Source: CAZRIT01 sp964600225 | GTDB lineage: Bacteria > Bacillota > Clostridia > Christensenellales > CAG-138 | Reading direction: 5' to 3' | Length of the DNA: 41,969 bases | Assembly (NCBI GenBank): GCA_964600225.1 | Contig: CAZRIT010000009.1 | Coordinates: forward strand, 1-41,969 | Shown: piece by piece, positions 15,062 through 24,568 of the stretch | Layout of the letters: every line of letters begins with the position of its first letter | Numbering within the stretch: position 1 is the stretch's first letter | Made by a program: the position numbers and the translations under genes | The notes under the pieces: generated by a model | Database searches by the model: none | The model's input: the letters and a program-made list of their open reading frames with translations, nothing else | Told to the model about the DNA's origin: nothing

Positions 15062-17240
15062 ATGGATTTATCTTTACTCAACGAGCCGCAGCGGCAGGCT
15101 GTCACCACCACCGAAGGGCCGTTACTTGTTCTGGCGGGCGCGGGCAGCGGCAAAACGCGCGTACTAACGCACCGCATCGCATACCTGATACAAGAATGCG
15201 GCGTTTCGCCGTGGAATATCCTGGCGCTGACGTTTACCAACAAGGCCGCGGGCGAAATGCGCGACCGCGTGGAGCAGCTCATCGGCTGCAACGCGCAGAG
15301 CATGTGGGTAACAACCTTCCATTCCTGCTGTGCGCGCATCCTGCGCAGCGAAATCACGCTGCTGGGCTACGAAAAAACCTTCGTTATTTATGACGACGCC
15401 GATCAGCAATCGCTGCTGAAGCGCATCATAAANNNNNNNNNNCCACTCCCTTGACGCGGAGCAGTACTTTCGCGATTCCTTTGCGCCCAAGGAGGTGCTG
15501 GGCGCATATTTAATGTACCGGCGGCAGCTCAAAAAGAACAACGCGCTCGATTTTGACGATTTGCTGATACTGACGCGCAAGCTCTTTACCGAGCACCCCG
15601 ACGTGCTGCAAAAGTACCGTGAAAAGTTCCGCTACATCCATGTGGACGAGTATCAGGATACCAACATGGTGCAGTACCACATCGTGCAGTCGCTGGCCGA
15701 GCAGCATAGAAACCTCTGCGTGGTCGGCGACGACGACCAGAGCATCTACGGCTGGCGCGGCGCGGATATCCGCAACATTCTGGAGTTTGAAAAGGACTTC
15801 CCCGGGGCCACCATCATCCGTCTGGAACAGAACTACCGTTCCACCCAGACCATCCTAAACCTTGCCAACACCCTGATTGCCAACAACCACAGCCGCAAGC
15901 CCAAGCGCCTCTGGACGGACAAGGCGGGCGGCGCGCCGATTGAGCTGAACGAATCGATGGATGAGCGCGACGAGGCCAACCGCATCTGCTCCTACATCCT
16001 GCGCGATGCGCGCGATAACGGCCGCAGCTACGATTCCTACGCCATCCTCTACCGCACGCACGCGCAAAGCCGCACGCTGGAAATGTACCTGAAAAACTAC
16101 TGCATCCCCTACCGCGTGTACGGCGGCACGTCGTTCTTCCAGCGCGCCGAAGTGAAGGATATTCTGGCGTACCTGAAGCTACTATACAACCCCAACGACG
16201 ACGTATCGTTCCTGCGCATTGTCAACGTGCCGCGCCGCGGCTTTGGCGAGGCGGCGATTGCGGGCATGCAGTCCTATGCCGATTCCGCGGGGCTGTCGCT
16301 GTTCCCCGCTATGTTGACCATGCCCGAAACCGCCAACCCGCGCCTGTACCCGCGCATCAAGGCCTTCTGCGACCTGATGCAGGGCGTCTATCGGGAGATC
16401 GGCTCCCGACCGCTTGCGGAGGTGACCGAGATGCTGCTCGACGGCATCGGCTACGATGCGTACCTAAGGGAGGATCGCAAGGAGAATTACGAGGCGCGCA
16501 GCGACATCGTACGAGAGTTTCTCAGCTACATTGCCGAGTTTACCAGCGACGCGGACGAGAGCGCCACCGATATGCTGCAACAATTTTTGGAAAACGTATC
16601 CCTTTACGCCGAAGCGGATAACATCGATGAACAGAACGGCCGCGTGGGGCTGATGACGCTGCACAGCGCCAAGGGGCTGGAATTCCCCGTGGTGTTCATC
16701 ACGGGCCTGGAGGAAGGGCTGTTCCCGTCGTCGCAATCCGCATTCGAGGCGGAACGGCTGGAGGAGGAGCGCAGATTGTTCTATGTGGGCATCACGCGCG
16801 CCAAGGAGGAGCTGCACCTGTCGTACGCCAGGCAGCGCATGCAGTACGGGCATATCGAATCCAGCATGCCGTCGTCGTTTTTGCGGGAGCTGAAGGAAAC
16901 GCTGCCCGTCAGGGAAACGTATCGCAGCCGCGTTGCGGCGGCAACCGCTGCGGCGGCGCCCGCGGAGCAGGATATGCATACGCTCAGCGCGCCCAAGCGC
17001 GAGGCCAGGCGCACCGTGCCGCGCTTTTCCATATCCGCCAACGCTGAAACCGCCAAGCCCTCCGCCGAGGCTTCCCCCGTTGCCTACGGCGCGGGCGCGC
17101 GCATTACGCACAAGACCTTCGGCCTTGGCACGGTGCTGTCGGTCACGGGCGACGGCGCATCGCAAATCATCGAAATCGCGTTCGACAGCGGCATCAACAA
17201 AAAGTTTGCCGCCGCCTACGCGCCCATTGAGCAACTGTGA
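15062..17240 (+). CDS. pcrA: ATP-dependent DNA helicase PcrA/UvrD (broken by an assembly gap)
   Basis: A superfamily 1A 3'-5' helicase used in repair and plasmid/replication-fork processing. Seen in order: the Q motif LNEPQRQAV, Walker A AGAGSGKT, TFTNKAAGEMRDRV, FHSCCARILR, then VDEYQDTN (motif II), GDDDQSIYGWRGA (III), LEQNYRST (IV), VGLMTLHSAKGLEFPVVF (V) and RRLFYVGITRAKEEL (VI). A C-terminal Tudor-like segment (ITHKTFGLGTVLSV) is typical of PcrA. Ten Ns at 15433-15442 put the two halves in different frames. By comparison with PcrA, roughly 20-30 residues between LLKRII and HSLDAEQYF are missing, so the Ns stand for a longer gap. There is no sign that the real gene is broken. Confidence 0.9.
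15433..15442. other. Assembly gap (ten Ns)
   Basis: Ten undetermined bases inside pcrA. The frame change across them and the missing helicase segment show that the number is a placeholder and not the true length. Confidence 0.95.
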
Positions 17241-17251
17241 CGGAGGACAAC

Positions 17252-19207
17252 GTGGACAGAATGCACGAACTGGTTGATCTCATCAACCGTCTCGGAGAAG
17301 CCTATTACAACGGCGACGCGCCGCTCACGTCCGATAAGGAGTACGATGCGCTGTACGACGAGCTGGTCGCGCTGGAAAAAGAGCGCGGCGTGGTGCTGCC
17401 CGATTCGCCCACCCGAAAGGTCGGCGCGCCCGCGGCGGCGTTTTTGCCGCACACGCACCTAAACCGCCTGTACAGCCTGGACAAGGTGCGCACCGAAAGC
17501 GCGCTGACGGACTGGGTGCAGCGCGTTTGCAAAGCGTCCGAGGGGATCGATCGGCCGCTGTTTGCGCTGGAATACAAGTTTGACGGGCTGACCGTCAACC
17601 TCACCTACGAAAACGGCGTCCTCACACAGGGCGCAACGCGCGGCAACGGCATCACGGGCGAAAGCATCCTGCCGCAGCTTCTGACCGTGCGGGGGCTTCC
17701 GCACAACATCCCGTTTCAAGGACGCATGGAGGTGCAGGGCGAATGCATCATGCGGCTATCGGTGCTGGAGGCGTTCAACAAAACCGCCGACGAACCGCTG
17801 AAAAACGCCCGCAACGCCGCCGCGGGCGCGCTAAGGAACATCGACCCGAACGTGACCAAGAGCAGGCGTTTGGATTGCTTTTGCTACAACATCGGCTATA
17901 TCGAGGGCAAAACCCTGACCAATCAGCAGCAAATGCTTGCGTTCCTTGCCGAAAACGGCTTCCCCGTCAGCCCCTATGTGCGCTACTGCGAAACGGCGGA
18001 TGCGCTGAAACGCGAAATCGACCTTGCCGAACAGACGCGCGACACGCTGGATTTTCTCATCGACGGCATGGTGGTCAAGGTGACCGATTTTTCGCTGCGC
18101 GACGCTTTGGGCGAAACGGAGAAGTTTCCCCGCTGGGCCATGGCCTATAAGTTTGCCGCGGAGGAAACCACCTCCACCGTGCTGGACATCACCTGGGAGG
18201 TCGGCCGCACGGGCAAGCTCACGCCGCTTGCGCACCTGGAACCCGTGGAGCTGGCGGGCGCGACCATCCGCAAGGCCACCCTCAACAACTTTGACGATAT
18301 CCAACGCAAGCGCGTGGGCATCGGCTCGCGCGTGTTCCTGCGCCGCAGCAACGACGTCATCCCCGAAATCCTCGGCAGCGTGCCCGACGATCACCCGCTG
18401 CGCCCCGCCGAAAAACCGCTGCACTGCCCGCAGTGCGGCGCGCATGTGGAGCAACGCGGCGCGCACATCTTTTGCACCAATTCGCTTTCGTGCAAAGCGC
18501 AGATTGCGCTGCGCATTGCCCACTATGCATCGCGCGACGCCATGGATATCGAATCCCTCAGCGACAAAACCTCCGAGCAGCTCATCGCTGCGTTCGATAT
18601 TGCCACCATTCCAGAGCTGTACCGCATCAACAGGGAGCAGCTCGTATCGCTCGACCGCTTCGGCGAAAAGAAGGCCGATAACCTGCTTGCCGCGCTGGAA
18701 AAGAGCAAGCATCGGCCGCTTGGCGCGTTCCTGTTCGCCCTGGGCATCCCCAATGTGGGTCTCAAGACCGCGCGCGACCTTGCGCGCCGCTTCGGCACGC
18801 TGCAAAACGTCCGCCAAGCCACCGCCGAGCAGTTGCTCAACGTACCCGATATCGGGGAAATCGTTGCGGAAAGCATCCTCTCCTTCTTTGCCGACGAGGG
18901 TATTGCGGGTCAGGTTGACGCGCTGCTGGAAGCGGGCGTGCAGCCAAGCGAGGAACAGCAAACCGCCTCCGAAGGCCCGCTGTACGGAAAAACCGTGGTC
19001 GTAACCGGCACGCTACCCACGCTCGGCCGCCGCGAGGCGGAAGCGCTGATTGTGCGGCATGGCGGTAAGGCTGCGGGCAGCGTGAGCAAAAAGACGGATT
19101 ATGTGCTGGCGGGCGAGGCCGCGGGTTCCAAGCTGGACAAGGCGCGCGAGCTTGGCGTGGCCATACTGGATGAACCTACCTTTTTGACCATGATCGGAGA
19201 ACAATAG
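17252..19207 (+). CDS. ligA: NAD-dependent DNA ligase LigA
   Basis: This enzyme seals nicks in DNA using NAD, at replication and repair. Order: Ia domain (ELVDLINRLGEAYYNGDAPL), adenylation domain with nucleophile Lys109 in KFDG, TRGNGITGE, FLIDGMVVKV; OB fold (WEVGRTGKLTPLAHLEPV); a four-Cys zinc finger starting CPQCG; helix-hairpin-helix repeats (FGEKKADNLLAALEKS); and a C-terminal BRCT domain (LYGKTVVVTGTL). I chose GTG 17252 because GGAGG lies five bases upstream; another GTG at 17237 overlaps the pcrA stop and lacks spacing. At 651 residues it has the usual length. It is coupled to pcrA, a common Bacillota order. Confidence 0.95.
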   Translation: MDRMHELVDLINRLGEAYYNGDAPLTSDKEYDALYDELVALEKERGVVLPDSPTRKVGAPAAAFLPHTHLNRLYSLDKVRTESALTDWVQRVCKASEGIDRPLFALEYKFDGLTVNLTYENGVLTQGATRGNGITGESILPQLLTVRGLPHNIPFQGRMEVQGECIMRLSVLEAFNKTADEPLKNARNAAAGALRNIDPNVTKSRRLDCFCYNIGYIEGKTLTNQQQMLAFLAENGFPVSPYVRYCETADALKREIDLAEQTRDTLDFLIDGMVVKVTDFSLRDALGETEKFPRWAMAYKFAAEETTSTVLDITWEVGRTGKLTPLAHLEPVELAGATIRKATLNNFDDIQRKRVGIGSRVFLRRSNDVIPEILGSVPDDHPLRPAEKPLHCPQCGAHVEQRGAHIFCTNSLSCKAQIALRIAHYASRDAMDIESLSDKTSEQLIAAFDIATIPELYRINREQLVSLDRFGEKKADNLLAALEKSKHRPLGAFLFALGIPNVGLKTARDLARRFGTLQNVRQATAEQLLNVPDIGEIVAESILSFFADEGIAGQVDALLEAGVQPSEEQQTASEGPLYGKTVVVTGTLPTLGRREAEALIVRHGGKAAGSVSKKTDYVLAGEAAGSKLDKARELGVAILDEPTFLTMIGEQ

Positions 19208-19208
19208 T

Positions 19209-20177
19209 ATGCGATTGGGAAAACTCGACAACGACGAGCTGGAACGCCTGGTGCTCAGCAAGTTCCGCCGCAAGCGCCCCGAATCGATGACCGCGCCGTC
19301 CATCGGATGCGACTGCGCCATGCTCGATCTGGGCGGCGATCTGGCCGTGCTCAGCTCCGATCCGATCACTTCGGCGGGCATTGCGCACCTTGGGCAATTG
19401 ACCGTGCACGTCAACTGCAACGATGCCGCATCCGAGGGCGCGGAACCCGTGGGGCTGCTGGTGACGCTGCTTGCGCCGCCGCACGCCACCGCACAGGAAA
19501 TTGAGCGGATTGCGGAGGATCTTTCCCGCGCTGCCGACAGCGCCAACGTGGATATCATCGGCGGGCATACCGAGGTGACCGACGCCGTAACGCGCTTTGT
19601 CACCAACACAGCCGTCGTCGCGCGCATCGACCGCACCCGCTGCATGACGAGGCTTGCCACGGGCAACGATATCGTCATGACCAAGTGGGCTGCGTTGGAG
19701 GGCACATCCATTGCCGCGGCGGAGTTTGCCGACCAAATGCCCGCGTTGGACGCAAAAACGCTTGAAGCCGCGGAAAAGCTGGCCGCGCTGTTGAGCATCG
19801 TTCCCGAAAGCCGCATCGCCATATCGCACGGCGCAACCGCCATGCATGACGTCACGGAGGGCGGCGTACTGGGCGCGGTATGGGAGCTATCGTACGTTGG
19901 CGGATGCGGCATCGCGGTGGATGTGGACGCCATCCCCATCCTGCCCGAAACAAGGGAAATCTGCGCCGCGCTTTCCCTCGATCCGCTGCGCCTGATCGGC
20001 AGCGGAAGCCTCCTGATCGCCTGCGCCGACGGGCCCGCGCTGGTCAAGGCGCTTGCCAACGCGGGCATCCATGCCGCCGTCATCGGCCGCGCGCAGGGTG
20101 CGGGCGTGACGGATATACAGGGAAAAAAGATTGAGCCGCCGCAGGCTGACGAAATCTATCGCTTGTATAAGCAGTAA
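19209..20177 (+). CDS. AIR synthase-related (PurM/HypE-like) protein
   Basis: A 322-residue ATP-binding protein of the PurM/HypE/ThiL/SelD fold. Seen: an amino-terminal half with CDCAMLDLGGDLAVLSSDPI (phosphate/metal-binding strand) and DIIGGHTEVTDAVTRFVTN, and a C-terminal AIRS_C domain with HGATAMHDVTEGGVLGAVWE and GSGSLLIACADG. It looks closest to HypE-like proteins, but it lacks the C-terminal cysteine of true HypE (the end reads EIYRLYKQ), and no hydrogenase maturation genes are nearby. The substrate is unknown. The start ATG is one base after the ligA stop, preceded by GGAGA, so it is in the pcrA-ligA operon. Confidence 0.85.
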   Translation: MRLGKLDNDELERLVLSKFRRKRPESMTAPSIGCDCAMLDLGGDLAVLSSDPITSAGIAHLGQLTVHVNCNDAASEGAEPVGLLVTLLAPPHATAQEIERIAEDLSRAADSANVDIIGGHTEVTDAVTRFVTNTAVVARIDRTRCMTRLATGNDIVMTKWAALEGTSIAAAEFADQMPALDAKTLEAAEKLAALLSIVPESRIAISHGATAMHDVTEGGVLGAVWELSYVGGCGIAVDVDAIPILPETREICAALSLDPLRLIGSGSLLIACADGPALVKALANAGIHAAVIGRAQGAGVTDIQGKKIEPPQADEIYRLYKQ

Positions 20178-20191
20178 AAGCATGTTATAAT
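20163..20191 (+). promoter_or_regulatory. Promoter of the yicC-remA-gmk-rpoZ-priA operon
   Basis: TTGTAT (20163-20168), 17 bases, perfect TATAAT (20186-20191). The -35 box overlaps the end of the preceding gene. The leader to ATG 20220 is about 20 bases. Confidence 0.75.
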
Positions 20192-20219
20192 ATAAATTTG
20201 TATATTGGGGGTATTTCGG

Positions 20220-21095
20220 ATGTATAGCATGACGGGTTACGGGAAGGGCGTTGCAAGCGCCGACGGACGCGAAATGACCGTGGAACTCAAAAGCGTGAAC
20301 CACCGCTTTTTGGATGTTTCCATGCGTCTTCCCCGCCACCTTTCCTTTCTGGAGGATGTGTTCCGCGCCGTGCTGAACGAGCAGCTTTCGCGCGGGCATG
20401 TCGATGTGTTTGTCAACTACCGAAACGCCCGTTCCGATGCGCGCGCCGTCACGGTGGACGAACCGCTGATGGCCGCTTACGTCGCCGCCGCACGCGAGGT
20501 CAATACGCGGCTGGGCTTGCAGGACGACCTGTCGCTGACGGCTGCGCTGAGATTGCCCGACGTCACCGAGGTGCGCGAGGCCAACGAGGATACGGATGCC
20601 GTGACCAAGCTGGCAAAGGACGCCATCCTTCTGGCCGCCGAGCAGATGAAGGCCATGCGGCTGGCCGAGGGCACGCGGCTGAAAAACGATCTGTCCGCAC
20701 GCACCGATGCAGTTGAAGTCATTGCCGGGCAGATTGCCGCCTTTGCTCCGCAGGTCATTGAGGAATACCGCGCCAAGCTGACGGAGCGCATCGAAGCGCT
20801 GCTGGGCGCAACGATGGTGGACCGTGCACGGCTTGCCACGGAGGTTGCGCTGTTTGCCGACAAGGCCAGTATCGACGAGGAGCTTGTGCGGCTGGAAAGC
20901 CACATTGCGCAGATGCGCCTGTTGTTGAACGACGCCCAACCCGTCGGCCGCAAGCTGGATTTTGTTGTGCAGGAGATGAACCGGGAGTTCAACACCATCG
21001 GCAGCAAGGCCAACGACGCCACCCTGACCAACCATGTGCTTGCCGCCAAGGCGGAGATTGAAAAGATCCGCGAGCAGGTGCAGAACATCGAATAG
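20220..21095 (+). CDS. YicC/YloC family endoribonuclease
   Basis: A 291-residue protein of the YicC family, whose E. coli member has been described as an endoribonuclease. The amino end MYSMTGYGKG, the following VELKSVNHRFLD and SRGHVDVFVNYRN, and the C-terminal DUF1732 block (GRKLDFVVQEMNREFNTIGSK, then a helix EIEKIREQVQNIE) are all family signatures. ATG 20220 is preceded by GGGGG at eight bases. It sits directly before remA-gmk-rpoZ, the usual Bacillota arrangement. Confidence 0.93.
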   Translation: MYSMTGYGKGVASADGREMTVELKSVNHRFLDVSMRLPRHLSFLEDVFRAVLNEQLSRGHVDVFVNYRNARSDARAVTVDEPLMAAYVAAAREVNTRLGLQDDLSLTAALRLPDVTEVREANEDTDAVTKLAKDAILLAAEQMKAMRLAEGTRLKNDLSARTDAVEVIAGQIAAFAPQVIEEYRAKLTERIEALLGATMVDRARLATEVALFADKASIDEELVRLESHIAQMRLLLNDAQPVGRKLDFVVQEMNREFNTIGSKANDATLTNHVLAAKAEIEKIREQVQNIE

Positions 21096-21114
21096 CTCGG
21101 AAGGAAGCGTGCGA

Positions 21115-21396
21115 ATGGATTTTCGTCTGGTCAACATCGGGTTCGGAAACCTCGTGTCCGCACAGCGCATTGTGGCTATTGTCAGCCCCGATGCAGCGCC
21201 CATACGCCGCGCCGTTTCCGACGCCAGGGACGCGGGCAGCCTCATTGACGCCACCTGCGGCCGCCGCACGCGCGCGGTTTTGATGACGGACAGCCGCCAT
21301 ATCATACTGTCCGCGCTGCAGCCCGAGACCATCGCCAACCGTCTGGACGCAAAGTCCGACCACACTGAATCGACCAACGGAGGAAATCACGAATGA
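21115..21396 (+). CDS. remA: RemA-like extracellular matrix regulator (DUF370)
   Basis: A 93-residue DNA-binding protein. MDFRLVNIGFGNLVSAQRIV and SLIDATCGRRTRAVLMTDSR are the RemA/DUF370 signatures; in Bacillus subtilis RemA activates matrix and osmoprotection genes. GGAAGGAAG lies seven bases before ATG 21115. The stop overlaps the gmk start (ATGA), so it is coupled to gmk. The tail after residue 80 (KSDHTESTNGGNHE) is an unstructured extension. Targets here are unknown. Confidence 0.92.
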   Translation: MDFRLVNIGFGNLVSAQRIVAIVSPDAAPIRRAVSDARDAGSLIDATCGRRTRAVLMTDSRHIILSALQPETIANRLDAKSDHTESTNGGNHE

Positions 21397-22022
21397 ATAC
21401 ATCCGATCATGGGCTTTTGATCGTCGTATCGGGCCCCGCAGGCGTGGGCAAGGGCACCATCGACGCGGCGCTTTTGGAACGCAATGCGGACATGCGCATG
21501 TCCGTCTCCGCCACCACCCGCAAGCCCCGCCCGAACGAGATCGACGGCGTGCACTACTTCTTCCAATCCGAGGATGCGTTCAAGCGCATGATCGAGGAAG
21601 ACGCTTTTTTGGAATACATGCATGTGTTCCACACGCACTACTACGGCACGCCCAAGAGTTTTGTTACCGAGGAGCTTGCGCTCGGTCACAGCGTCATACT
21701 GGAAATTGACGTGCAGGGCGGCCTGAAGATCAAGAAAGCCTATCCCGAGGCGGTGCTGGTGTTTATCGCGCCACCGTCGATGTCGGTGCTGAAATCCCGC
21801 CTGATCGGGCGCGGCACGGAAACGCCCGAAGCCATCGAAAAGCGTTTCAACACAGCCTTTGAGGAGATCAACCGCGCATCCGAATACGACTATATCGTCG
21901 TCAACGATGTGCTTGATATAGCCGTTACGCGTATGGAAAGCATCGTATCGGCCGAAAAATGTAAGGTATCGCGCAACCGGGCGCTATTTGCCAAATTGAT
22001 CGGAGGAAATACACAGCTATGA
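21393..22022 (+). CDS. gmk: Guanylate kinase
   Basis: A 209-residue enzyme that phosphorylates GMP/dGMP to GDP/dGDP. The P-loop reads GPAGVGKGT (residues 14-22; family usually GPSGxGKST), followed by the GMP-binding block SATTRKPRPNEIDGVHYFF, and ILEIDVQGGLKIKK. The end EYDYIVVND is family-typical. It overlaps remA by four bases and rpoZ by four bases. Confidence 0.95.
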   Translation: MNTSDHGLLIVVSGPAGVGKGTIDAALLERNADMRMSVSATTRKPRPNEIDGVHYFFQSEDAFKRMIEEDAFLEYMHVFHTHYYGTPKSFVTEELALGHSVILEIDVQGGLKIKKAYPEAVLVFIAPPSMSVLKSRLIGRGTETPEAIEKRFNTAFEEINRASEYDYIVVNDVLDIAVTRMESIVSAEKCKVSRNRALFAKLIGGNTQL

Positions 22023-22219
22023 TGAACCTACCCTTGAATATCATGATTGAGAAAGCGGGCTGCCGCTACATGCTGGTTACCGCCGTTGCGCAGCGCGCAA
22101 GACAGCTACAGGCCACGCCCGATAAGCTGGGCGAGCGCAAGCCCGTATCCGTGGCCGTCAACGAGCTGTTGAACGACGAGCTGGTCGTTGAACCGCCCAA
22201 GGAATACTACCAGGACTAA
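22019..22219 (+). CDS. rpoZ: RNA polymerase omega subunit
   Basis: A 66-residue subunit that assists folding of RNA polymerase beta-prime. GCRYMLVTAVAQRARQL followed by KPVSVAVNELLNDEL matches the conserved core (family: YxLV...AxRAR, KPVxxALxEI). ATG 22019 overlaps the gmk stop; GGAGGAAA lies nine bases upstream. A second ATG follows directly at 22022. Confidence 0.93.
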   Translation: MMNLPLNIMIEKAGCRYMLVTAVAQRARQLQATPDKLGERKPVSVAVNELLNDELVVEPPKEYYQD

Positions 22220-22306
22220 ACCTGGCCCTGCGCCTTGTGGCACGCATGAAACGCAACGCTCGCTTTTTGCGGGCATTTGCGCGTTTTGGAGGGAGGCGAA
22301 TACACA

Positions 22307-24568
22307 TTGTTCTGTCAGGTCATCATCGATATCGCCCATGCCAATGTGGATCGCCTGTTTACCTACCGCATTCCCGTTGACATGCCCGTGCAGCTTGGCT
22401 CGCACATCCTCGTCCCGTTCGGCGCGGGCAACACGCGCAAGGAAGGGTTTGTCGTAGGCCTTACGGAAACGGCTCCGCCAACGGGCGTTTCCGTAAAGGA
22501 TGTGCTGTCCGTGTCGGAACCGTATACGGTGCTGCTGGAGGAGCAGCTTTCCCTCGCGCAATGGATGCAATCGGCCTACAACTGCCTCCTTGTTGACGCG
22601 CTGCGGCTGATGATCCCCGCGCAGCTGCGCGGCGGCCGCGTGAAGGAAAAGACCGTCCGCACCGTGCGCATTGCCGAGCACGCCGACATTTCGAACATGC
22701 GCAAAACGCTTTTAAAAAAGGACGGTACGCCGCGCGCACCAAAGCAACTGGAACTGTTTGATCTGCTTGCCAACGCCAAGCTGGAAATGTCCGCACAGGA
22801 TGTCCTCGCGTTCGTACCCAACGGGCAGAGCGCATTGAGCGCCCTGATACGGCGCGGCTACGTTACCGAGAGCGGGCATGTAACCTTTCGCCGCCCCGCC
22901 GCCGCCAACATGCAGACCAACCATGCCGACATCGCCTTAACCGATGCGCAGCAAAACGCCATCGCCGCCATCGAGGACGGCATGCGCGCGCAGGGCGGCA
23001 CATTTTTGCTGCATGGCGTCACGGGCAGCGGCAAGACCGAGGTCTACATGCACGCCATCTCGCGCTGTCTCCGACTGGGCCGACAGGCCATCATGCTGGT
23101 GCCCGAGATTGCGCTGACCCCACAGACGGTCGGCCTGTTTTGCGAGCGGTTTGACGACCGCGTCGCGGTGCTGCACAGCCGGCTTTCCGTCGGCGAGCGG
23201 TTTGACGAGTGGCGGCGCATCCGCCTTGGCAAGGCCGACGTGGTGGTTGGCGCAAGAAGCGCCGTGTTCGCGCCGCTCAATAACATCGGCCTCATCATCA
23301 TCGACGAGGAGCACGAAAGCAGCTATCAAAGCGAAACCTCGCCCCGCTACCATGCCCTCGACGTAGCCGCCCACCGTGCAGCCGTGCAGCAATCGGCGCT
23401 GGTGCTTGGCAGCGCCACGCCGTCGCTAACCAGCTATTTTCGCGCCGAAAGCGGGCGCTATCGGCTGCTGGAGCTGCCCGATCGGGTCATGCACCGCCCC
23501 ATGCCCAAGGTGGAAATTGTCGATATGCGCGAGGAGTTCCTCCATGGCAACAACGGCATCTTCAGCGCGCGCATGGTCAAGCTTTTGAAGGAATGCCTGG
23601 ATGACGGCAAGCAGGCCATGCTGTTTTTAAACCGCCGCGGCTACTCCACGTTCGTCTCCTGCCGCGCGTGCGGGTACGTGGTGGAATGCCCCAATTGCGA
23701 CCTTTCCATGACGTACCACAAGGGCGAAAACAGGCTGCGCTGCCACTACTGCGGCCACACGGCCCCGCTGCCGAGCATCTGCCCGGCATGCGGGAAGCGG
23801 TTCATCAAATATTTCGGCGTGGGTACCGAGCAGGTTGAGGAACAACTGCACAGGCTCTTCCCTGACGCTGTCGCCATCCGCATGGATACCGATACCACCC
23901 GCACCAAGGACGCCATGCAGCAGATGCTGTCCGCCTTTTCCCGCGGGGAGGCGCAGGTGCTCATCGGTACGCAGATGATTGCCAAGGGGCATGATTTCCC
24001 CAACGTAACGCTTGTTGGCGTCATTGCCGCCGACGCCACGCTTTGCATCCCCGATTACCGCAGCACAGAGCGCACTTTCCAGCTTTTAACGCAAGTTTCG
24101 GGCCGCGCGGGCCGCGATGAAAGCCCCGGCCGCGTGGTTGTGCAGACGTATTCGCCCTCTCACCCCGCCATCCGCTATGCCAGAGAGCACGATTACAAGA
24201 GCTTCTTTCGCTACGAGCTGGCCGAGCGCAGAAAAGCGCTGTTCCCTCCCTACTCGCTGTTTGTGCGCATCCTGTTTTCTGGTACGGACGAGGAGGTGCT
24301 GGAACAGGCGGTCACGCGGTATGCGGAGCTGATGAAAGCGCAGCTGACCCAATGCATCGGGCCCGAACTTGCCAAGAGCCTGCTGCTGTACGATGTTTCC
24401 TACGCGCCGATTAAGCGCAAGCAGGGCCTGTACCGCTACCAGATTTTGGTCAAGCTGCTGCGCACCAAGACGACGGCCGAAACTATCCGCTGCATCTATG
24501 CGTTTGCACAGGAGCACCGCAACGAGTTGTTTGCCATGGTGGAGATCAACCCACAGGATATGCTATGA
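22307..24568 (+). CDS. priA: Primosomal replication-restart helicase PriA
   Basis: A 753-residue superfamily 2 helicase that reloads the replisome at stalled forks. The start is a TTG at 22307 (MFCQVIIDIAHANVDRLFTY), ten bases after GGAGGGAGG; other upstream codons would leave this site inside the gene. Seen: the 3' DNA-binding domain (FTYRIP, GSHILVPFG), Walker A GVTGSGKTEVY, LVPEIALTPQ, motif II DEEH, ATPSLTS, then the zinc-binding insert with eight cysteines in paired CxxC motifs (CRACGYVVECPNC and later), GTEQVEEQL, GTQMIAKGHDF and RAGRDESPGRV. The gene is coupled to the downstream ABC exporter by ATGA overlap. coaBC, often between rpoZ and priA in Bacillota, is absent. Confidence 0.95.
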   Translation: MFCQVIIDIAHANVDRLFTYRIPVDMPVQLGSHILVPFGAGNTRKEGFVVGLTETAPPTGVSVKDVLSVSEPYTVLLEEQLSLAQWMQSAYNCLLVDALRLMIPAQLRGGRVKEKTVRTVRIAEHADISNMRKTLLKKDGTPRAPKQLELFDLLANAKLEMSAQDVLAFVPNGQSALSALIRRGYVTESGHVTFRRPAAANMQTNHADIALTDAQQNAIAAIEDGMRAQGGTFLLHGVTGSGKTEVYMHAISRCLRLGRQAIMLVPEIALTPQTVGLFCERFDDRVAVLHSRLSVGERFDEWRRIRLGKADVVVGARSAVFAPLNNIGLIIIDEEHESSYQSETSPRYHALDVAAHRAAVQQSALVLGSATPSLTSYFRAESGRYRLLELPDRVMHRPMPKVEIVDMREEFLHGNNGIFSARMVKLLKECLDDGKQAMLFLNRRGYSTFVSCRACGYVVECPNCDLSMTYHKGENRLRCHYCGHTAPLPSICPACGKRFIKYFGVGTEQVEEQLHRLFPDAVAIRMDTDTTRTKDAMQQMLSAFSRGEAQVLIGTQMIAKGHDFPNVTLVGVIAADATLCIPDYRSTERTFQLLTQVSGRAGRDESPGRVVVQTYSPSHPAIRYAREHDYKSFFRYELAERRKALFPPYSLFVRILFSGTDEEVLEQAVTRYAELMKAQLTQCIGPELAKSLLLYDVSYAPIKRKQGLYRYQILVKLLRTKTTAETIRCIYAFAQEHRNELFAMVEINPQDML

